DNA of 18,769 nt, taken from Dehalococcoidia bacterium (GTDB lineage: Bacteria > Chloroflexota > Dehalococcoidia > JACPQF01). Both the position numbers and the translations under genes were made by a program. Shown here in pieces: positions 7,754-15,731 of this stretch; position 1 is the stretch's first letter, and the number at the start of each line of letters is the position of its first letter. The stretch is taken from positions 1 to 18,769 of the forward strand of contig JAUSEJ010000862.1 in NCBI GenBank assembly GCA_030650265.1, written 5' to 3'. The notes under the pieces were generated by a model. It did no database searches, was not told the origin of the DNA, and worked only from the letters and a program-made list of their open reading frames with translations.

Positions 7754-8044
7754 CTATTTCTTCTTGACTACCGTTGTTCTCTCCGACTTATGAGAGTGAC
7801 CACGAAAGTGCCTTGTTAGGGCAAATTCGCCCAACTTGTGCCCGACCATGTTCTCCGTCACAAAAATGGGGACATGGCGCCTGCCGTCGTGAACGGCAAT
7901 AGTATGACCCACCATCTGTGGGAGGATTGTGGATGGGCGCGACCAGGTCTTAATGACCGCCTTTTGGCCGCTCCGGTTGATTGCGTCGATCTTCCTCACG
8001 AGATTCAGATCAACAAATGGGCCCTTCTTGGTCGACCTTCCCAT
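7754..8044 (-). CDS. rpsS: 30S ribosomal protein S19
   Basis: S19 sits in the small-subunit head with S13 and contacts 16S rRNA. The 96-residue product starts [19 protein letters not shown] and contains [44 protein letters not shown], all diagnostic. I chose the ATG at 8044 because it gives the canonical N-terminus. There is no recognisable Shine-Dalgarno within 15 bases upstream, which is unusual in this operon. An in-frame GTG at 8062 would add six residues but also lacks a binding site. Translation may depend on coupling from rplB, 57 bases upstream; that is inference. Confidence 0.96.
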   Translation of the reverse strand: MGRSTKKGPFVDLNLVRKIDAINRSGQKAVIKTWSRPSTILPQMVGHTIAVHDGRRHVPIFVTENMVGHKLGEFALTRHFRGHSHKSERTTVVKKK

Positions 8045-8101
8045 GGCAATTCTAGCCAGCACAGGTTCGCAGAAAACTAACTCGGCGCTTCTGCCCCTGC
8101 T

Positions 8102-8935
8102 CTATCTAGCCTTCCTCCTCCTTATGATCATCTTATCCGTTATCTTATTATGTCTCGTCCTGTAACCCAAGGCAGGCTTGCCCCAAGGAGTCTTCGGCCC
8201 TGGCATCCCAACCGGAGCCTTGCCCTCACCACCACCATGCGGATGGTCGCGAGGGTTCATCGCCGCTCCACGTACTGTTGGTCTACGGCCGGTCCAGCGC
8301 GTTCGCCCCGCCTTACCAAGCTTGATGTTCTCATGCTCAATATTGCCCACCTGACCAACGGTTGCCATGCCTTCTACCCGGACCCGTCTCATCTCTCCCG
8401 AAGGCATTCGCAGGGTAGCGTAATCGCCCTCCTTGGCCATGAGCTGGGCCGCGGTACCAGCACTGCGCACCATCTGCGCACCCTTTCCCTTGCGAATCTC
8501 GATGTTGTGGATAAGAGTGCCTGTCGGAATCGAGCTCATCGGCAGGGCATGCCCGGGCTTTATGTCGGCCTCCGGACCAGTGAGAACGGCATCCCCGACC
8601 TTCAAGCCCACAGGAGCCAGAATATACCTCTTCTCACCGTCGGCGTATTGCAACAGAGCGATGCGAGCCGACCGGTTAGGATCGTACTCGATGGCGATGG
8701 CCTTTGCCGGAACGCCCACTTTATCGCGCTTGAAGTCAACAAGCCGATATTGTCTCTTCGCGCCGCCTCCGCGATGCCGAACTGTGATCCTGCCATTGAC
8801 ATTGCGTCCGGCCTGCCTCTTAAGAGGCGCCAGAAGAGACTTCTCGGGACCCTTCCCGGCAGTTATCTCATCGAAAGTTGCCCCTGTCATGCCTCGACGA
8901 CCCGGAGAGGTCGGCTTATAAGTCTTAAGTGCCAT
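8102..8935 (-). CDS. rplB: 50S ribosomal protein L2
   Basis: L2 is a large-subunit core protein needed for subunit association and peptidyltransferase activity. The 277-residue protein has the N-terminal RNA-binding part ([27 protein letters not shown] sequence as [17 protein letters not shown]). The C-terminal part has [20 protein letters not shown], in which the conserved histidine is H231. Length is normal. The ATG has AAGGAG 5 bases upstream. The 72-base gap from rplW holds two hairpins, described separately. The stop is TAG. Confidence 0.98.
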   Translation of the reverse strand: MALKTYKPTSPGRRGMTGATFDEITAGKGPEKSLLAPLKRQAGRNVNGRITVRHRGGGAKRQYRLVDFKRDKVGVPAKAIAIEYDPNRSARIALLQYADGEKRYILAPVGLKVGDAVLTGPEADIKPGHALPMSSIPTGTLIHNIEIRKGKGAQMVRSAGTAAQLMAKEGDYATLRMPSGEMRRVRVEGMATVGQVGNIEHENIKLGKAGRTRWTGRRPTVRGAAMNPRDHPHGGGEGKAPVGMPGPKTPWGKPALGYRTRHNKITDKMIIRRRKAR

Positions 8936-8953
8936 GCTAACTCCTTCTTAGAC

Positions 8954-8995
8954 TGACGCTTCCGTCACCTAACACCAATCCTTCCACGGGAAGGA
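8954..8995 (-). promoter_or_regulatory. Tandem hairpins in the rplW–rplB gap
   Basis: The RNA strand contains a perfect 7-base-pair stem TCCTTCC/GGAAGGA with a 3-base loop (8979-8995), extendable by one G·U pair. A second stem follows, TGACG-GAAG-CGTCA (8954-8967). The rplB binding site AAGGAG begins shortly after. There is no U-run, so intrinsic termination is unlikely. The second hairpin shares the core CGGAAGCG with the one at 3643-3654. Function is unknown. Confidence 0.5.
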
Positions 8996-9007
8996 CAGAG
9001 CAAAGGA

Positions 9008-9292
9008 CTAAACGCCCTCGAAGAGCTCAATTTTCTGGCCTGGCTTCAGCGTCACAATACCTTTCCTCCAGGCCGATGTTAATACCTGACGCTTGCCGAC
9101 CCTCCTGGTTTTACCAGGCACCCGGCTCACGGCCACCGTTATGACGTTTACACTAAAGGCTTTCTCAACAGCCTCCCTGATCTGCACCTTGTTGGCGCCC
9201 TTTGCCACTTCGAACGTGTACTTGTTCTGGGTCTGCATAGCAGTAGTTTTCTCGGTCACGATCGGACGGCGCAAAACCTCAAATACGTGCAT
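9008..9292 (-). CDS. rplW: 50S ribosomal protein L23
   Basis: L23 lies at the tunnel exit and is the docking point for trigger factor and SRP. The 94-residue protein has VLRRPIVTEKTTAMQTQNKYTFEVAKGANKVQIREAVEKAF and VNVITVAVSRVPGKTRRVGK, which are typical, and ends in a short acidic segment. The ATG at 9292 has GGAGG 7 bases upstream and follows rplD by 23 bases. The stop is TAG. Confidence 0.97.
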   Translation of the reverse strand: MHVFEVLRRPIVTEKTTAMQTQNKYTFEVAKGANKVQIREAVEKAFSVNVITVAVSRVPGKTRRVGKRQVLTSAWRKGIVTLKPGQKIELFEGV

Positions 9293-9315
9293 TCCTCGGC
9301 CTCCAAATTACCTTC

Positions 9316-9999
9316 TTATTCAATCTGAGACTCTGCTTGCACCATGTCGCCGTCCTCAACTGCTTCCCATCTTATGCCCGGATCCAGCGTAACTTCAATT
9401 CGGCGAATCGTGTCAATAGGCATTATCAGGCTGCTATGCCTCAGAACATCGACAATATTGATGTTGTTGACAGGAATGACTGTCACTCTACCTAGATTAC
9501 GACCTGACTTGTAGACATTGTCCTCCCGCCCCGGTGTGACAATCAGAATCGGCGCCACAACAGGCAATCTGTCGATTATCGCTTTCATCTCTTTGGTCTT
9601 GGGTACTGACAGGGCCAGCTGATCGACCACCACCAATTGCTGCTCGGCCAGCTTGACGGACAGGGCCGATCTCAGTGCCAGCCGCCTCATCTTCCGCGGC
9701 AAAGCCTGAGTGTAGCTTCGCGGTGAAGGCCCGAATACGATTCCACCACCACGAAACTGCGGCGCCCTCGTTGAACCTTGGCGGGCACGACCCGTGCCCT
9801 TCTGCCGAAAAGGCTTGCGCCCACCGCCAGATATCTTGCCACGAGTCTTTGTGGCGGCCGTTCCCTGTCGGGCGTTGGCCAACTGACGCAATACCGCCTG
9901 ATGCATAACCGGGGCGTTAATCATAGCACCAAACACTGCGTCGCTAATCTCGATTTGTCTAACCACATTGCCTTCTACGTCGTATACAGGAACCTGCAT
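9316..9999 (-). CDS. rplD: 50S ribosomal protein L4
   Basis: L4 is an early-assembling protein whose extended loop reaches the exit tunnel; in E. coli it also autoregulates the S10 operon. The 227-residue protein begins [18 protein letters not shown]. It contains the long basic loop with [23 protein letters not shown] and [11 protein letters not shown], followed by the Rossmann-like core. Here rpsJ follows tuf by only 20 bases, so the long E. coli S10 leader that L4 acts on is absent. The ATG has AGGAG about 7 bases upstream, overlapping the rplC stop. Confidence 0.97.
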   Translation of the reverse strand: MQVPVYDVEGNVVRQIEISDAVFGAMINAPVMHQAVLRQLANARQGTAATKTRGKISGGGRKPFRQKGTGRARQGSTRAPQFRGGGIVFGPSPRSYTQALPRKMRRLALRSALSVKLAEQQLVVVDQLALSVPKTKEMKAIIDRLPVVAPILIVTPGREDNVYKSGRNLGRVTVIPVNNINIVDVLRHSSLIMPIDTIRRIEVTLDPGIRWEAVEDGDMVQAESQIE

Positions 10000-10008
10000 T
10001 AATAACTC

Positions 10009-10629
10009 CTAGTCGCCCTTGATCGACTTTCTGATCTCCAAGAGGCCCTTGGGCGCCCCGGGCACCGCCCCTCTTACCAACAACAGGCTGCGATCGGCAT
10101 CCACAGAAACGACCTTCAGATTCTGAACGGTGACTCGATCGGATCCCATGTGCCCCGCCATACGCATCCCCTTGAGCACTCTGCCCGGGGTTGTTGTCGC
10201 ACCGATAGAGCCGCCCGCACGCTCGCGGTCGGACTGACCGTGAGTTTTTGGTCCACCCGCAAAGTGGTGCCGCTTTACCACACCGGCGAAACCCTTGCCT
10301 TTCGAAGTCCCGCTGATATCAACGCTGTCGCCAGGACTGAACATCGTGACATCAATCTTGTCGCCCACTTTAGGCGTCTCACCCTCGGCCTTAAACTCCC
10401 GCAGATGTCGGAGCAAGCCGAGCTTCTTCAGGTGACCTTTCTCGGGCGATGTTAGTCGCTTGGCATTGCCATAACCCACCTGAACAGCGTCGTAACCGTC
10501 TTTTCCCTCTTGCTTGACCTGCGTCACTGTCACCGGTCCGGCCTGTATGACCGTGACAGGTATCACTATACCGTCAGGTCTAAAGATCTGAGTCATACCA
10601 ACTTTTCGGCCTAAGATACCGTTAATCAT
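10009..10629 (-). CDS. rplC: 50S ribosomal protein L3
   Basis: L3 initiates large-subunit assembly and reaches toward the peptidyltransferase centre. The 206-residue protein starts [16 protein letters not shown] and contains [34 protein letters not shown], followed by [16 protein letters not shown], the family signature. In the loop that carries the methylated glutamine in E. coli (GQNQTPG) this protein reads GATTTPG. The ATG has GGAGG 6 bases upstream. It follows rpsJ by 86 bases. The stop is TAG, inside the rplD binding site. Confidence 0.97.
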   Translation of the reverse strand: MINGILGRKVGMTQIFRPDGIVIPVTVIQAGPVTVTQVKQEGKDGYDAVQVGYGNAKRLTSPEKGHLKKLGLLRHLREFKAEGETPKVGDKIDVTMFSPGDSVDISGTSKGKGFAGVVKRHHFAGGPKTHGQSDRERAGGSIGATTTPGRVLKGMRMAGHMGSDRVTVQNLKVVSVDADRSLLLVRGAVPGAPKGLLEIRKSIKGD

Positions 10630-10715
10630 ATGCTACCTCCATTCAGACTGAAAGGCCAGTTGCCTCATACATCGAGAGTCAGGGCCACCCGGTCCGTCCG
10701 GAATCATCCCTCCCA

Positions 10716-11024
10716 TTACAGCTTAATCTCGATGTCCACACCAGCAGGCAGATTAAGTCGCATGAGGGCATCGACTGTCTTAGACGTCGGATCGATGATA
10801 TCAATAAGCCTCTTGTGCGTGCGAATCTCGAACTGCTCACGCGAGTCCTTGTCGATATGTGGACCCCTTATAACGCAGAACTTCTCCACTCGTGTCGGCA
10901 GCGGCACTGGACCAGCAACCGCGGCGCCTGTTCGCTCCGCCGTCTCCACAATCTGCTCAGCCGACTGATCAAGAATCTTGTGATCGTATGCTTTTAGTCT
11001 TATCCTAATTCTCTGTCTCGGCAT
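10716..11024 (-). CDS. rpsJ: 30S ribosomal protein S10
   Basis: S10 is a small-subunit head protein that also acts in transcription antitermination as NusE. The 102-residue protein starts [20 protein letters not shown] and contains [39 protein letters not shown], all diagnostic. Length is normal. It lies only 20 bases after tuf. The nearest strong AGGAGG overlaps the tuf stop, about 16 bases from the ATG, which is longer than usual; a weaker TTAGG lies 5 bases away. The following 86-base gap contains only a short CCGG-based stem and the rplC binding site. Confidence 0.97.
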   Translation of the reverse strand: MPRQRIRIRLKAYDHKILDQSAEQIVETAERTGAAVAGPVPLPTRVEKFCVIRGPHIDKDSREQFEIRTHKRLIDIIDPTSKTVDALMRLNLPAGVDIEIKL

Positions 11025-11044
11025 TTTTACCTAACCACACCCTC

Positions 11045-12244
11045 CTATTCGAGGATTTTTGTTATTGCACCGGCACCGACCGTCCGGCCTCCCTCTCGAA
11101 TTGCAAACCGCAATCCCTCTTCCAACGCTACCGGTACGATTAACTTGATGGTCATCTTCACGTTGTCCCCGGGCATGACCATCTCCACTCCCTCCGGTAG
11201 CTCCACATTACCCGTTACGTCCGTCGTCCGAATATAGAACTGCGGCCGATATCCGCCAAAGAAAGGAGTATGTCGCCCACCTTCCTCTTTGCTCAATATG
11301 TAGACCTCCGACTCAAAGTGCGTGTGCGGCTTTATCGACCCACTCTTCGCCAACACCTGCCCTCTCTCAACGTCGTCCCGCTCTACACCTCGCAACAAAC
11401 AACCCACGTTATCCCCGGCTTCTCCCTGATCCAGTATCTTCCGGAACATCTCCACGCCGGTCACTACTGTCCGCCGGGTCTCCTTCATCCCGACTATCTC
11501 TATCTCTTCACCTGTCTTAACTATCCCTCGCTCTATCCGGCCCGTTACCACCGTCCCACGTCCCTTAATCCCAAATACGTCCTCTACCGGCATTAGGAAC
11601 GGCATGTCCTTCGGCCTTAACGGGATAGGTATGTAGGTGTCTACAGCATTCAACAGGTCCCAAATGCACTTGCAGTTCGGACAGTCTGTCTTCCCACACC
11701 CACACTCCAGGGCCTTCAATGCACTACCCCGGACTATCGGTATCTCTTCCCCCGGAAACCCTTGCTTCGTCAGTAGTTCCCGTAGCTCCAACTCCACCAG
11801 CTCCAACAGCTCCTCGTCATCCATGGCGTCCACTTTGTTCAAAAACACCACCATGCTCGGAACTTCAACCTGCCTCGCCAACAAAATATGCTCTCTCGTT
11901 TGCGGCATCGGACCATCAGGCGCACTCACCACCAGAATCGCTCCGTCCATCTGCGCCGCACCGGTGATCATGTTCTTAATGTAGTCGGCGTGCCCGGGAC
12001 AGTCCACGTGGGCGTAGTGCCTGTTCGCTGTCTCATATTCGACGTGAGCAATGGCGATGGTGATTCCCCTGGCCTTCTCCTCCGGTGCATTATCAATCGA
12101 GTCAAACGACCGATACGACGACCAGCCCTTAGTAGCCAAGGTCTTCGTTATGGCCGCTGTCAAGGTCGTCTTCCCATGATCCACATGTCCAATTGTCCCG
12201 ACGTTTACATGCGGCTTCGTCCGCTCAAATTTCTTCTTCGCCAT
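11045..12244 (-). CDS. tuf: Translation elongation factor Tu with cysteine-rich insertion
   Basis: EF-Tu is the GTPase that delivers aminoacyl-tRNA to the ribosome. The 399-residue protein has GHVDHGKT (19-26), the switch I stretch [19 protein letters not shown] (81-85), NKVD (136-139) and a GSALKALE segment (G5), then domains II and III. Straight after G5 it carries a five-cysteine insertion, [13 protein letters not shown] (residues 181-193), where most EF-Tu proteins have a variable non-cysteine loop. The codon choice looks different from the neighbours, with glycine mostly GGG. The ATG has AGGAGG 12 bases upstream and GAGG just before the start codon. Gene order fusA–tuf–rpsJ is standard. 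The stop is TAG. Confidence 0.98.
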   Translation of the reverse strand: MAKKKFERTKPHVNVGTIGHVDHGKTTLTAAITKTLATKGWSSYRSFDSIDNAPEEKARGITIAIAHVEYETANRHYAHVDCPGHADYIKNMITGAAQMDGAILVVSAPDGPMPQTREHILLARQVEVPSMVVFLNKVDAMDDEELLELVELELRELLTKQGFPGEEIPIVRGSALKALECGCGKTDCPNCKCIWDLLNAVDTYIPIPLRPKDMPFLMPVEDVFGIKGRGTVVTGRIERGIVKTGEEIEIVGMKETRRTVVTGVEMFRKILDQGEAGDNVGCLLRGVERDDVERGQVLAKSGSIKPHTHFESEVYILSKEEGGRHTPFFGGYRPQFYIRTTDVTGNVELPEGVEMVMPGDNVKMTIKLIVPVALEEGLRFAIREGGRTVGAGAITKILE

Positions 12245-12300
12245 CGCCTCTTCGATCCTCCTAGTCTAAATAGTGCTGGTCACCAATTTCGGCCCGGAAC

Positions 12301-14376
12301 CTATCCCCTTGCCCTGGCCACAACATCCGCAGCCACATGTGCGGGAATTTCCTGATAATGGTCGAACTCCATGGAGGAAGTGCCTCTTCCTTGAGTCATC
12401 GACCTCAGGTCCGTGGCATAGCCAAACATCTCTGACAAAGGCGCCAAAGACTTAATAACTTGGAGGTTGCCTCTACCCTCGATGCCCGTAACATGACCCC
12501 GTCTTGCTGACAGATTTCCCATGACATCACCAAGGAAATCTTCTGGTACAACTACTTCCACCCTCATAATCGGCTCGAGCAATATCGGCCCGGCCTTCTG
12601 AACAGCGGCCTTCAAAGCCATGGAACCAGCCACCTTGAAAGCCATCTCCGAGGAGTCGACCTCATGGTAGCTGCCATCCACCGCCGTTGCTCTCATATCA
12701 ACCATCGGATACCCGGCGACAACGCCACTCAACGACGCTTGTCTCACTCCTGCCTCTATAGCAGAAATGAACTCCTTGGGGATCGCTCCACCCACGACCC
12801 GATTGACAAACTCGAATCCCGTTCCCCGCGGGAGCGGTTCCAATTCCAGCCAAACATGACCATATTGGCCATGACCACCGGTCTGCCTCACAAATCTACC
12901 CTCAGCCCTAGTCGCAGTCGAAATCCCCTCCCGATAAGAAACCTGCGGCCGACCCACGGTTGCCTCAACTTTGTACTCGCGAAACATTCGGTCAGTAATG
13001 ACCTCAAGGTGGAGTTCACCCATTCCAGAGATCAACGTTTGGGCCGTGTCAGGATCCGTGTGAATCCTGAAGGTGGGGTCCTCCTCAGCCAACCTTGACA
13101 TAGCGTAGGATAGTCTGTCCTGATCGGCCTTGGTCTTGGGCTCAATGGCCACCGAAATCACCGGCTCCGGAAATTTAATAGTCTCCAACACCACCGGCTT
13201 GCCGGGATCGCTTAGAGTGTCCCCGGTAGAGGTCGACTTCAAGCCAACGACCGCGGCAATGTCGCCAGCATATACCTCGGAGATCTCGTCCCGATGGTTA
13301 GCATGCATTTGGAGTAGACGACCAACTCTCTCCTTCTGATCCTTGGTAGCATTGTACACTTGAGAGCCAGTGGTTAGCATTCCCGAATATACCCTAATAT
13401 AGGCCAGTTTGCCGACGTACGGATCCGATACAATCTTGAAAGCCATAGCACTGAAGGGCTGATCGTCGCTCGCAAGACGCTTTACAATATCACCCGATCG
13501 GGGATCGAATCCTTCGATGGGAGGAACATCCAGAGGAGAAGGAAGGTAGTCAATCACAGAGTCTAGCAATGGTTGGACGCCCTTGTTCCGCAAAGCACTG
13601 CCACAAAGGACAGGGACGAGAGTTGTGATGATCGTTGCTCGACGCAGAGCACCCTTGAGATCGTCGGTCGAAATCTCTTCCCCATGAATATATCGCGCCA
13701 TCAGGCCGTCGTCGGTTTCGATGATCCTCTCGATCATCTTCTTTCTTTCCTCTGACACCTGTTGTTTATATTCTTCCGGTATGTCAACCGTGGTAAACTC
13801 TTCGCCAATATCATCCTCGTAAACATACGCCTTGTTGACAATGAGGTCTACCATCCCCTTGAATCGCGCCTCGGCCCCGAGAGGAATCTGAATTGGCAGA
13901 GGATTAGCACCCAACCGCTCCCGAATCATATCCACGGTTCGCCAGAAATCTGCCCCTACCCGATCCATCTTGTTGACGAAACAAACCCGCGGTACGTTAT
14001 ACCGGTCAGCTTGTCGCCAAACCGTCTCGGACTGAGGCTCAACGCCGGCAACGGCGTCAAAGACCACAACCCCGCCATCAAGAACGCGCAGACTCCGCTC
14101 CACTTCGACTGTGAAATCGACATGGCCGGGAGTGTCAATAATATTGATACGATGATCCGCCCAGGCGCAAGTTGTCGCTGCGGCCGTGATAGTGATACCA
14201 CGCTCGCGCTCCTGAATCATCCAGTCCATCACCGCCGTGCCCTGATGAACCTCACCTATCTTGTAGGTCTTGCCGGTGAAGAACAAGATACGCTCCGTGA
14301 CAGTCGTCTTGCCCGCATCGATGTGGGCAATGATTCCTATGTTACGCGTCCGCTCCAGCGGATAGCTTCTCCCCAT
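12301..14376 (-). CDS. fusA: Translation elongation factor G
   Basis: EF-G is the GTPase that drives translocation of tRNA and mRNA on the ribosome and, with RRF, ribosome recycling. The 691-residue protein has AHIDAGKT (17-24), [11 protein letters not shown] (59-69), DTPGH (81-85) and NKMD (135-138). Domains II-V follow, including [14 protein letters not shown] and the domain IV stretch [20 protein letters not shown]. Length is normal and the sequence is the canonical housekeeping type. The ATG at 14376 has AAGGA about 10 bases upstream. It follows rpsG by 121 bases and precedes tuf by 56. The stop is TAG. Confidence 0.98.
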   Translation of the reverse strand: MGRSYPLERTRNIGIIAHIDAGKTTVTERILFFTGKTYKIGEVHQGTAVMDWMIQERERGITITAAATTCAWADHRINIIDTPGHVDFTVEVERSLRVLDGGVVVFDAVAGVEPQSETVWRQADRYNVPRVCFVNKMDRVGADFWRTVDMIRERLGANPLPIQIPLGAEARFKGMVDLIVNKAYVYEDDIGEEFTTVDIPEEYKQQVSEERKKMIERIIETDDGLMARYIHGEEISTDDLKGALRRATIITTLVPVLCGSALRNKGVQPLLDSVIDYLPSPLDVPPIEGFDPRSGDIVKRLASDDQPFSAMAFKIVSDPYVGKLAYIRVYSGMLTTGSQVYNATKDQKERVGRLLQMHANHRDEISEVYAGDIAAVVGLKSTSTGDTLSDPGKPVVLETIKFPEPVISVAIEPKTKADQDRLSYAMSRLAEEDPTFRIHTDPDTAQTLISGMGELHLEVITDRMFREYKVEATVGRPQVSYREGISTATRAEGRFVRQTGGHGQYGHVWLELEPLPRGTGFEFVNRVVGGAIPKEFISAIEAGVRQASLSGVVAGYPMVDMRATAVDGSYHEVDSSEMAFKVAGSMALKAAVQKAGPILLEPIMRVEVVVPEDFLGDVMGNLSARRGHVTGIEGRGNLQVIKSLAPLSEMFGYATDLRSMTQGRGTSSMEFDHYQEIPAHVAADVVARARG

Positions 14377-14472
14377 GATTTACGATTCCTTGCTTATCTT
14401 AGGAAGCCAGCGCCTCTCACAAGGGGCGAGCCCTACCAAGATGATCAAATAAATGATTTCTACTGCAGTCGC

Positions 14473-14489
14473 AGGATAGCACCTATCCT
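14473..14489 (-). promoter_or_regulatory. Perfect 7-bp hairpin after rpsG
   Basis: The RNA strand reads AGGATAG-GTG-CTATCCT, a perfect 7-base-pair stem with a 3-base loop, 8 bases after the rpsG stop in the 121-base rpsG–fusA gap. There is no U-run, so it is not a standard intrinsic terminator. It may protect or mark an RNA processing site; this is inference. The rest of the gap shows a weak GC-rich pairing near 14420-14440 and the fusA binding site. Confidence 0.4.
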
Positions 14490-14497
14490 AAAGTACG

Positions 14498-14968
14498 CTA
14501 CCACCTGTAATGAGCAAAAGCCTTATTGGCCTCGGCCATTTTATGCGTGTCCTCACGCTTCTTAATCGTCGGTCCAACGCCGTGCGAAGCATCAAGTATC
14601 TCCGCAGCCAACTTCTCAGCCATCGACTTGCCACTTCTACCCCGGGCCGTATCAATGAGCCAGCGCATGGCGAGAGCTATTCGTCTTTCGCCCTTGATCT
14701 CCACGGGAACCTGGTATGTAGCGCCACCCACGCGCCGGGGCTTGACTTCAAGAACCGGTGTGATGTTTCTCATGGCTAGATCAAAAGTGTCGATGGCCGC
14801 CTTCTTCGTCTGGGCCTCGATAATCCCCATGGCGCCGTAGACAATCCTCTCGGCCGTGGACTTCTTGCCACTTAACATAATTCGATTGATAAACTTCGCC
14901 ACAACCTTACTGTGATACAGCGAATCTGGATTAATGATCCTTTTAACTACACGCGCCCGTCTCGGCAT
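14498..14968 (-). CDS. rpsG: 30S ribosomal protein S7
   Basis: S7 initiates assembly of the 30S head and, in E. coli, represses the str operon by binding the rpsL–rpsG intercistronic RNA. The 156-residue protein begins MPRRARVVKRIINPDSLYHSK. It contains KFINRIMLSGKKSTAERIVYGA, NITPVLEVKPRRVGGATYQVP, and the ending HKMAEANKAFAHYRW. Length is normal. I chose the ATG at 14968, with AAAGGAG 8 bases upstream. An open frame continues 10 codons upstream without family match. The stop is TAG. Confidence 0.98.
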   Translation of the reverse strand: MPRRARVVKRIINPDSLYHSKVVAKFINRIMLSGKKSTAERIVYGAMGIIEAQTKKAAIDTFDLAMRNITPVLEVKPRRVGGATYQVPVEIKGERRIALAMRWLIDTARGRSGKSMAEKLAAEILDASHGVGPTIKKREDTHKMAEANKAFAHYRW

Positions 14969-14983
14969 TATTGGTGCTCCTTT

Positions 14984-15005
14984 GGAAGCGATCTCCACCG
15001 CTCCC
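14984..15005 (-). promoter_or_regulatory. Hairpin in the rpsL–rpsG gap, next to the rpsG ribosome binding site
   Basis: The RNA strand reads GGGAGCG, then an 8-base loop, then CGCTTCC. This is a 7-base-pair stem with one G·U pair, ending 2 bases before the rpsG AAAGGAG. The E. coli S7 repressor site lies in the same intercistronic region. The structure is seen; the regulatory role is inferred from position only. Confidence 0.45.
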
Positions 15006-15033
15006 TCAACAAAGAAATCAGCAGATTGTGCCC

Positions 15034-15450
15034 TTACTTAGCGGCTCGCTTGGCTCCGTACTTGCTCCTGCCCTGTTTGCGGTTCTTGACTCCACCTGAT
15101 TCCAAGGCGCCCCGGATGATATGATAGCGAACGCCCGGCAGGTCCTTTACACGACCGCCACGGATCAGCACAACCGAGTGTTCCTGTAGATTGTGTCCCA
15201 CGCCTGGGATATAGGCTGTAACTTCCATACCGTTGGTCAATCTTACACGGGCGATCTTGCGCAGAGCCGAGTTAGGCTTCTTCGGCGTCATAGTCTTAAC
15301 CTGCGTACATACCCCACGCTTCTGAGGAGCTCCGCTGCCGCGCTCCATTTTGTTCTTGAGAGCATTGAAGGTGAAGCGGAGTGCCGGTGCTTTGGTCTTC
15401 TTCGGCATCTGCGCTCGTCCTTTACGAATCAACTGGCTAATCGTCGGCAA
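15034..15450 (-). CDS. rpsL: 30S ribosomal protein S12
   Basis: S12 sits in the decoding centre and sets translational accuracy. The 138-residue protein starts [14 protein letters not shown] and contains [53 protein letters not shown] and RSKYGAKR. The lysines in PKKPNS and GRVKDLPG, where streptomycin-resistance changes occur, are wild type. Compared with E. coli it has about 14 extra residues before PQKRGVC, as in the long S12 of B. subtilis. The start is a TTG at 15450 with GGAG 9 bases upstream. It is the first gene after the consensus promoter and structured leader. Confidence 0.98.
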   Translation of the reverse strand: MPTISQLIRKGRAQMPKKTKAPALRFTFNALKNKMERGSGAPQKRGVCTQVKTMTPKKPNSALRKIARVRLTNGMEVTAYIPGVGHNLQEHSVVLIRGGRVKDLPGVRYHIIRGALESGGVKNRKQGRSKYGAKRAAK

Positions 15451-15696
15451 CTTAGTTCACTCCCTCTAGTTTGTTGGTCAAATGACCCCAACCCACTGTC
15501 CTTGATAGTCTGGGTCCCGCTGATAACTGAAACCCGGACGATGTGCTGTTCGTCGCCCCACTACAAGACATAGCGAAAGGCCGAAGGCTTTATTCCTGAG
15601 CTAGTCCAAAATCACCGGGTCAATCTCTGGCCCTCTGACTTCGAACCGTGGTCACTTTACGGCCTTTCGACCTGCCTATGTATTACCAGGCACTGA
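15451..15696 (-). promoter_or_regulatory. Structured 5' leader of the str–S10–spc operon
   Basis: About 245 bases separate the inferred transcription start from the rpsL TTG. On the RNA strand I see a perfect 9-base-pair long-range inverted repeat, CGAAAGGCC (15661-15669) with GGCCTTTCG (15574-15582). I also see a local stem TGCCT/AGGCA near 15675-15693, a stem GACGA/TCGTC with an 8-base loop near 15535-15556, and GGTCA-TT-TGACC (15474-15485) shortly before the rpsL binding site. An alternative stem AAAGCC-TTCG-GCCTTT overlaps the 3' half of the 9-bp repeat, so the two could be mutually exclusive. No U-run follows. I do not recognise it as a known leader family. Confidence 0.5.
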
Positions 15697-15702
15697 CCGG
15701 GA

Positions 15703-15731
15703 ATTATAGCATCAGTCGGTGTAATTGTCAA
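15703..15731 (-). promoter_or_regulatory. Consensus sigma-70-type promoter of the ribosomal protein operon
   Basis: On the minus strand a perfect -35 TTGACA (15726-15731) and a perfect -10 TATAAT (15703-15708) are separated by exactly 17 bases. TG lies one base before the -10, the extended -10 form. The -35 lies inside the last codons of rpoC and the -10 just after the rpoC TGA (15712-15714). The discriminator after the -10 is GC-rich (TCCCGGT), a feature of stringently controlled promoters in E. coli. Transcription would start near 15694-15696. No AT-rich UP element is visible upstream. Confidence 0.9.

Noticed and set aside
8150..8956. Long plus-strand open frame (268 codons) opposite rplB
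   Set aside because: It lies almost wholly opposite rplB, whose product is unmistakable, and its translation looks like no family; it is a frame shadow.
13762..14565. Long plus-strand open frame (267 codons) opposite fusA
   Set aside because: It is a shadow of EF-G coding sequence with no recognisable domain and no independent binding site evidence.
15034..15450. About 14 extra residues in S12 before PQKRGVC as a novelty
   Set aside because: A similar-length segment is present in B. subtilis S12, so this is a known long form and not new.
15452..15571. 39-codon minus-strand frame in the rpsL leader ending one base before the rpsL TTG
   Set aside because: The position is suggestive of a leader peptide, but there is no Shine-Dalgarno near its ATG and the Ser/Thr/Gly-rich product has no pattern such as a regulatory codon run. 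Conservation in relatives would be needed to revive it.
15574..15600. Intrinsic terminator for rpoC in the leader
   Set aside because: The AAAGCC-TTCG-GCCTTT stem is short and is followed by CGCTATG, not a U-run.
15590..15660. tRNA gene suggested by GGTTCGAA and TAGCTCAG-like strings on the minus strand
   Set aside because: The T-loop-like string comes before the D-arm-like string, the D stem has no partner, and no acceptor stem forms.
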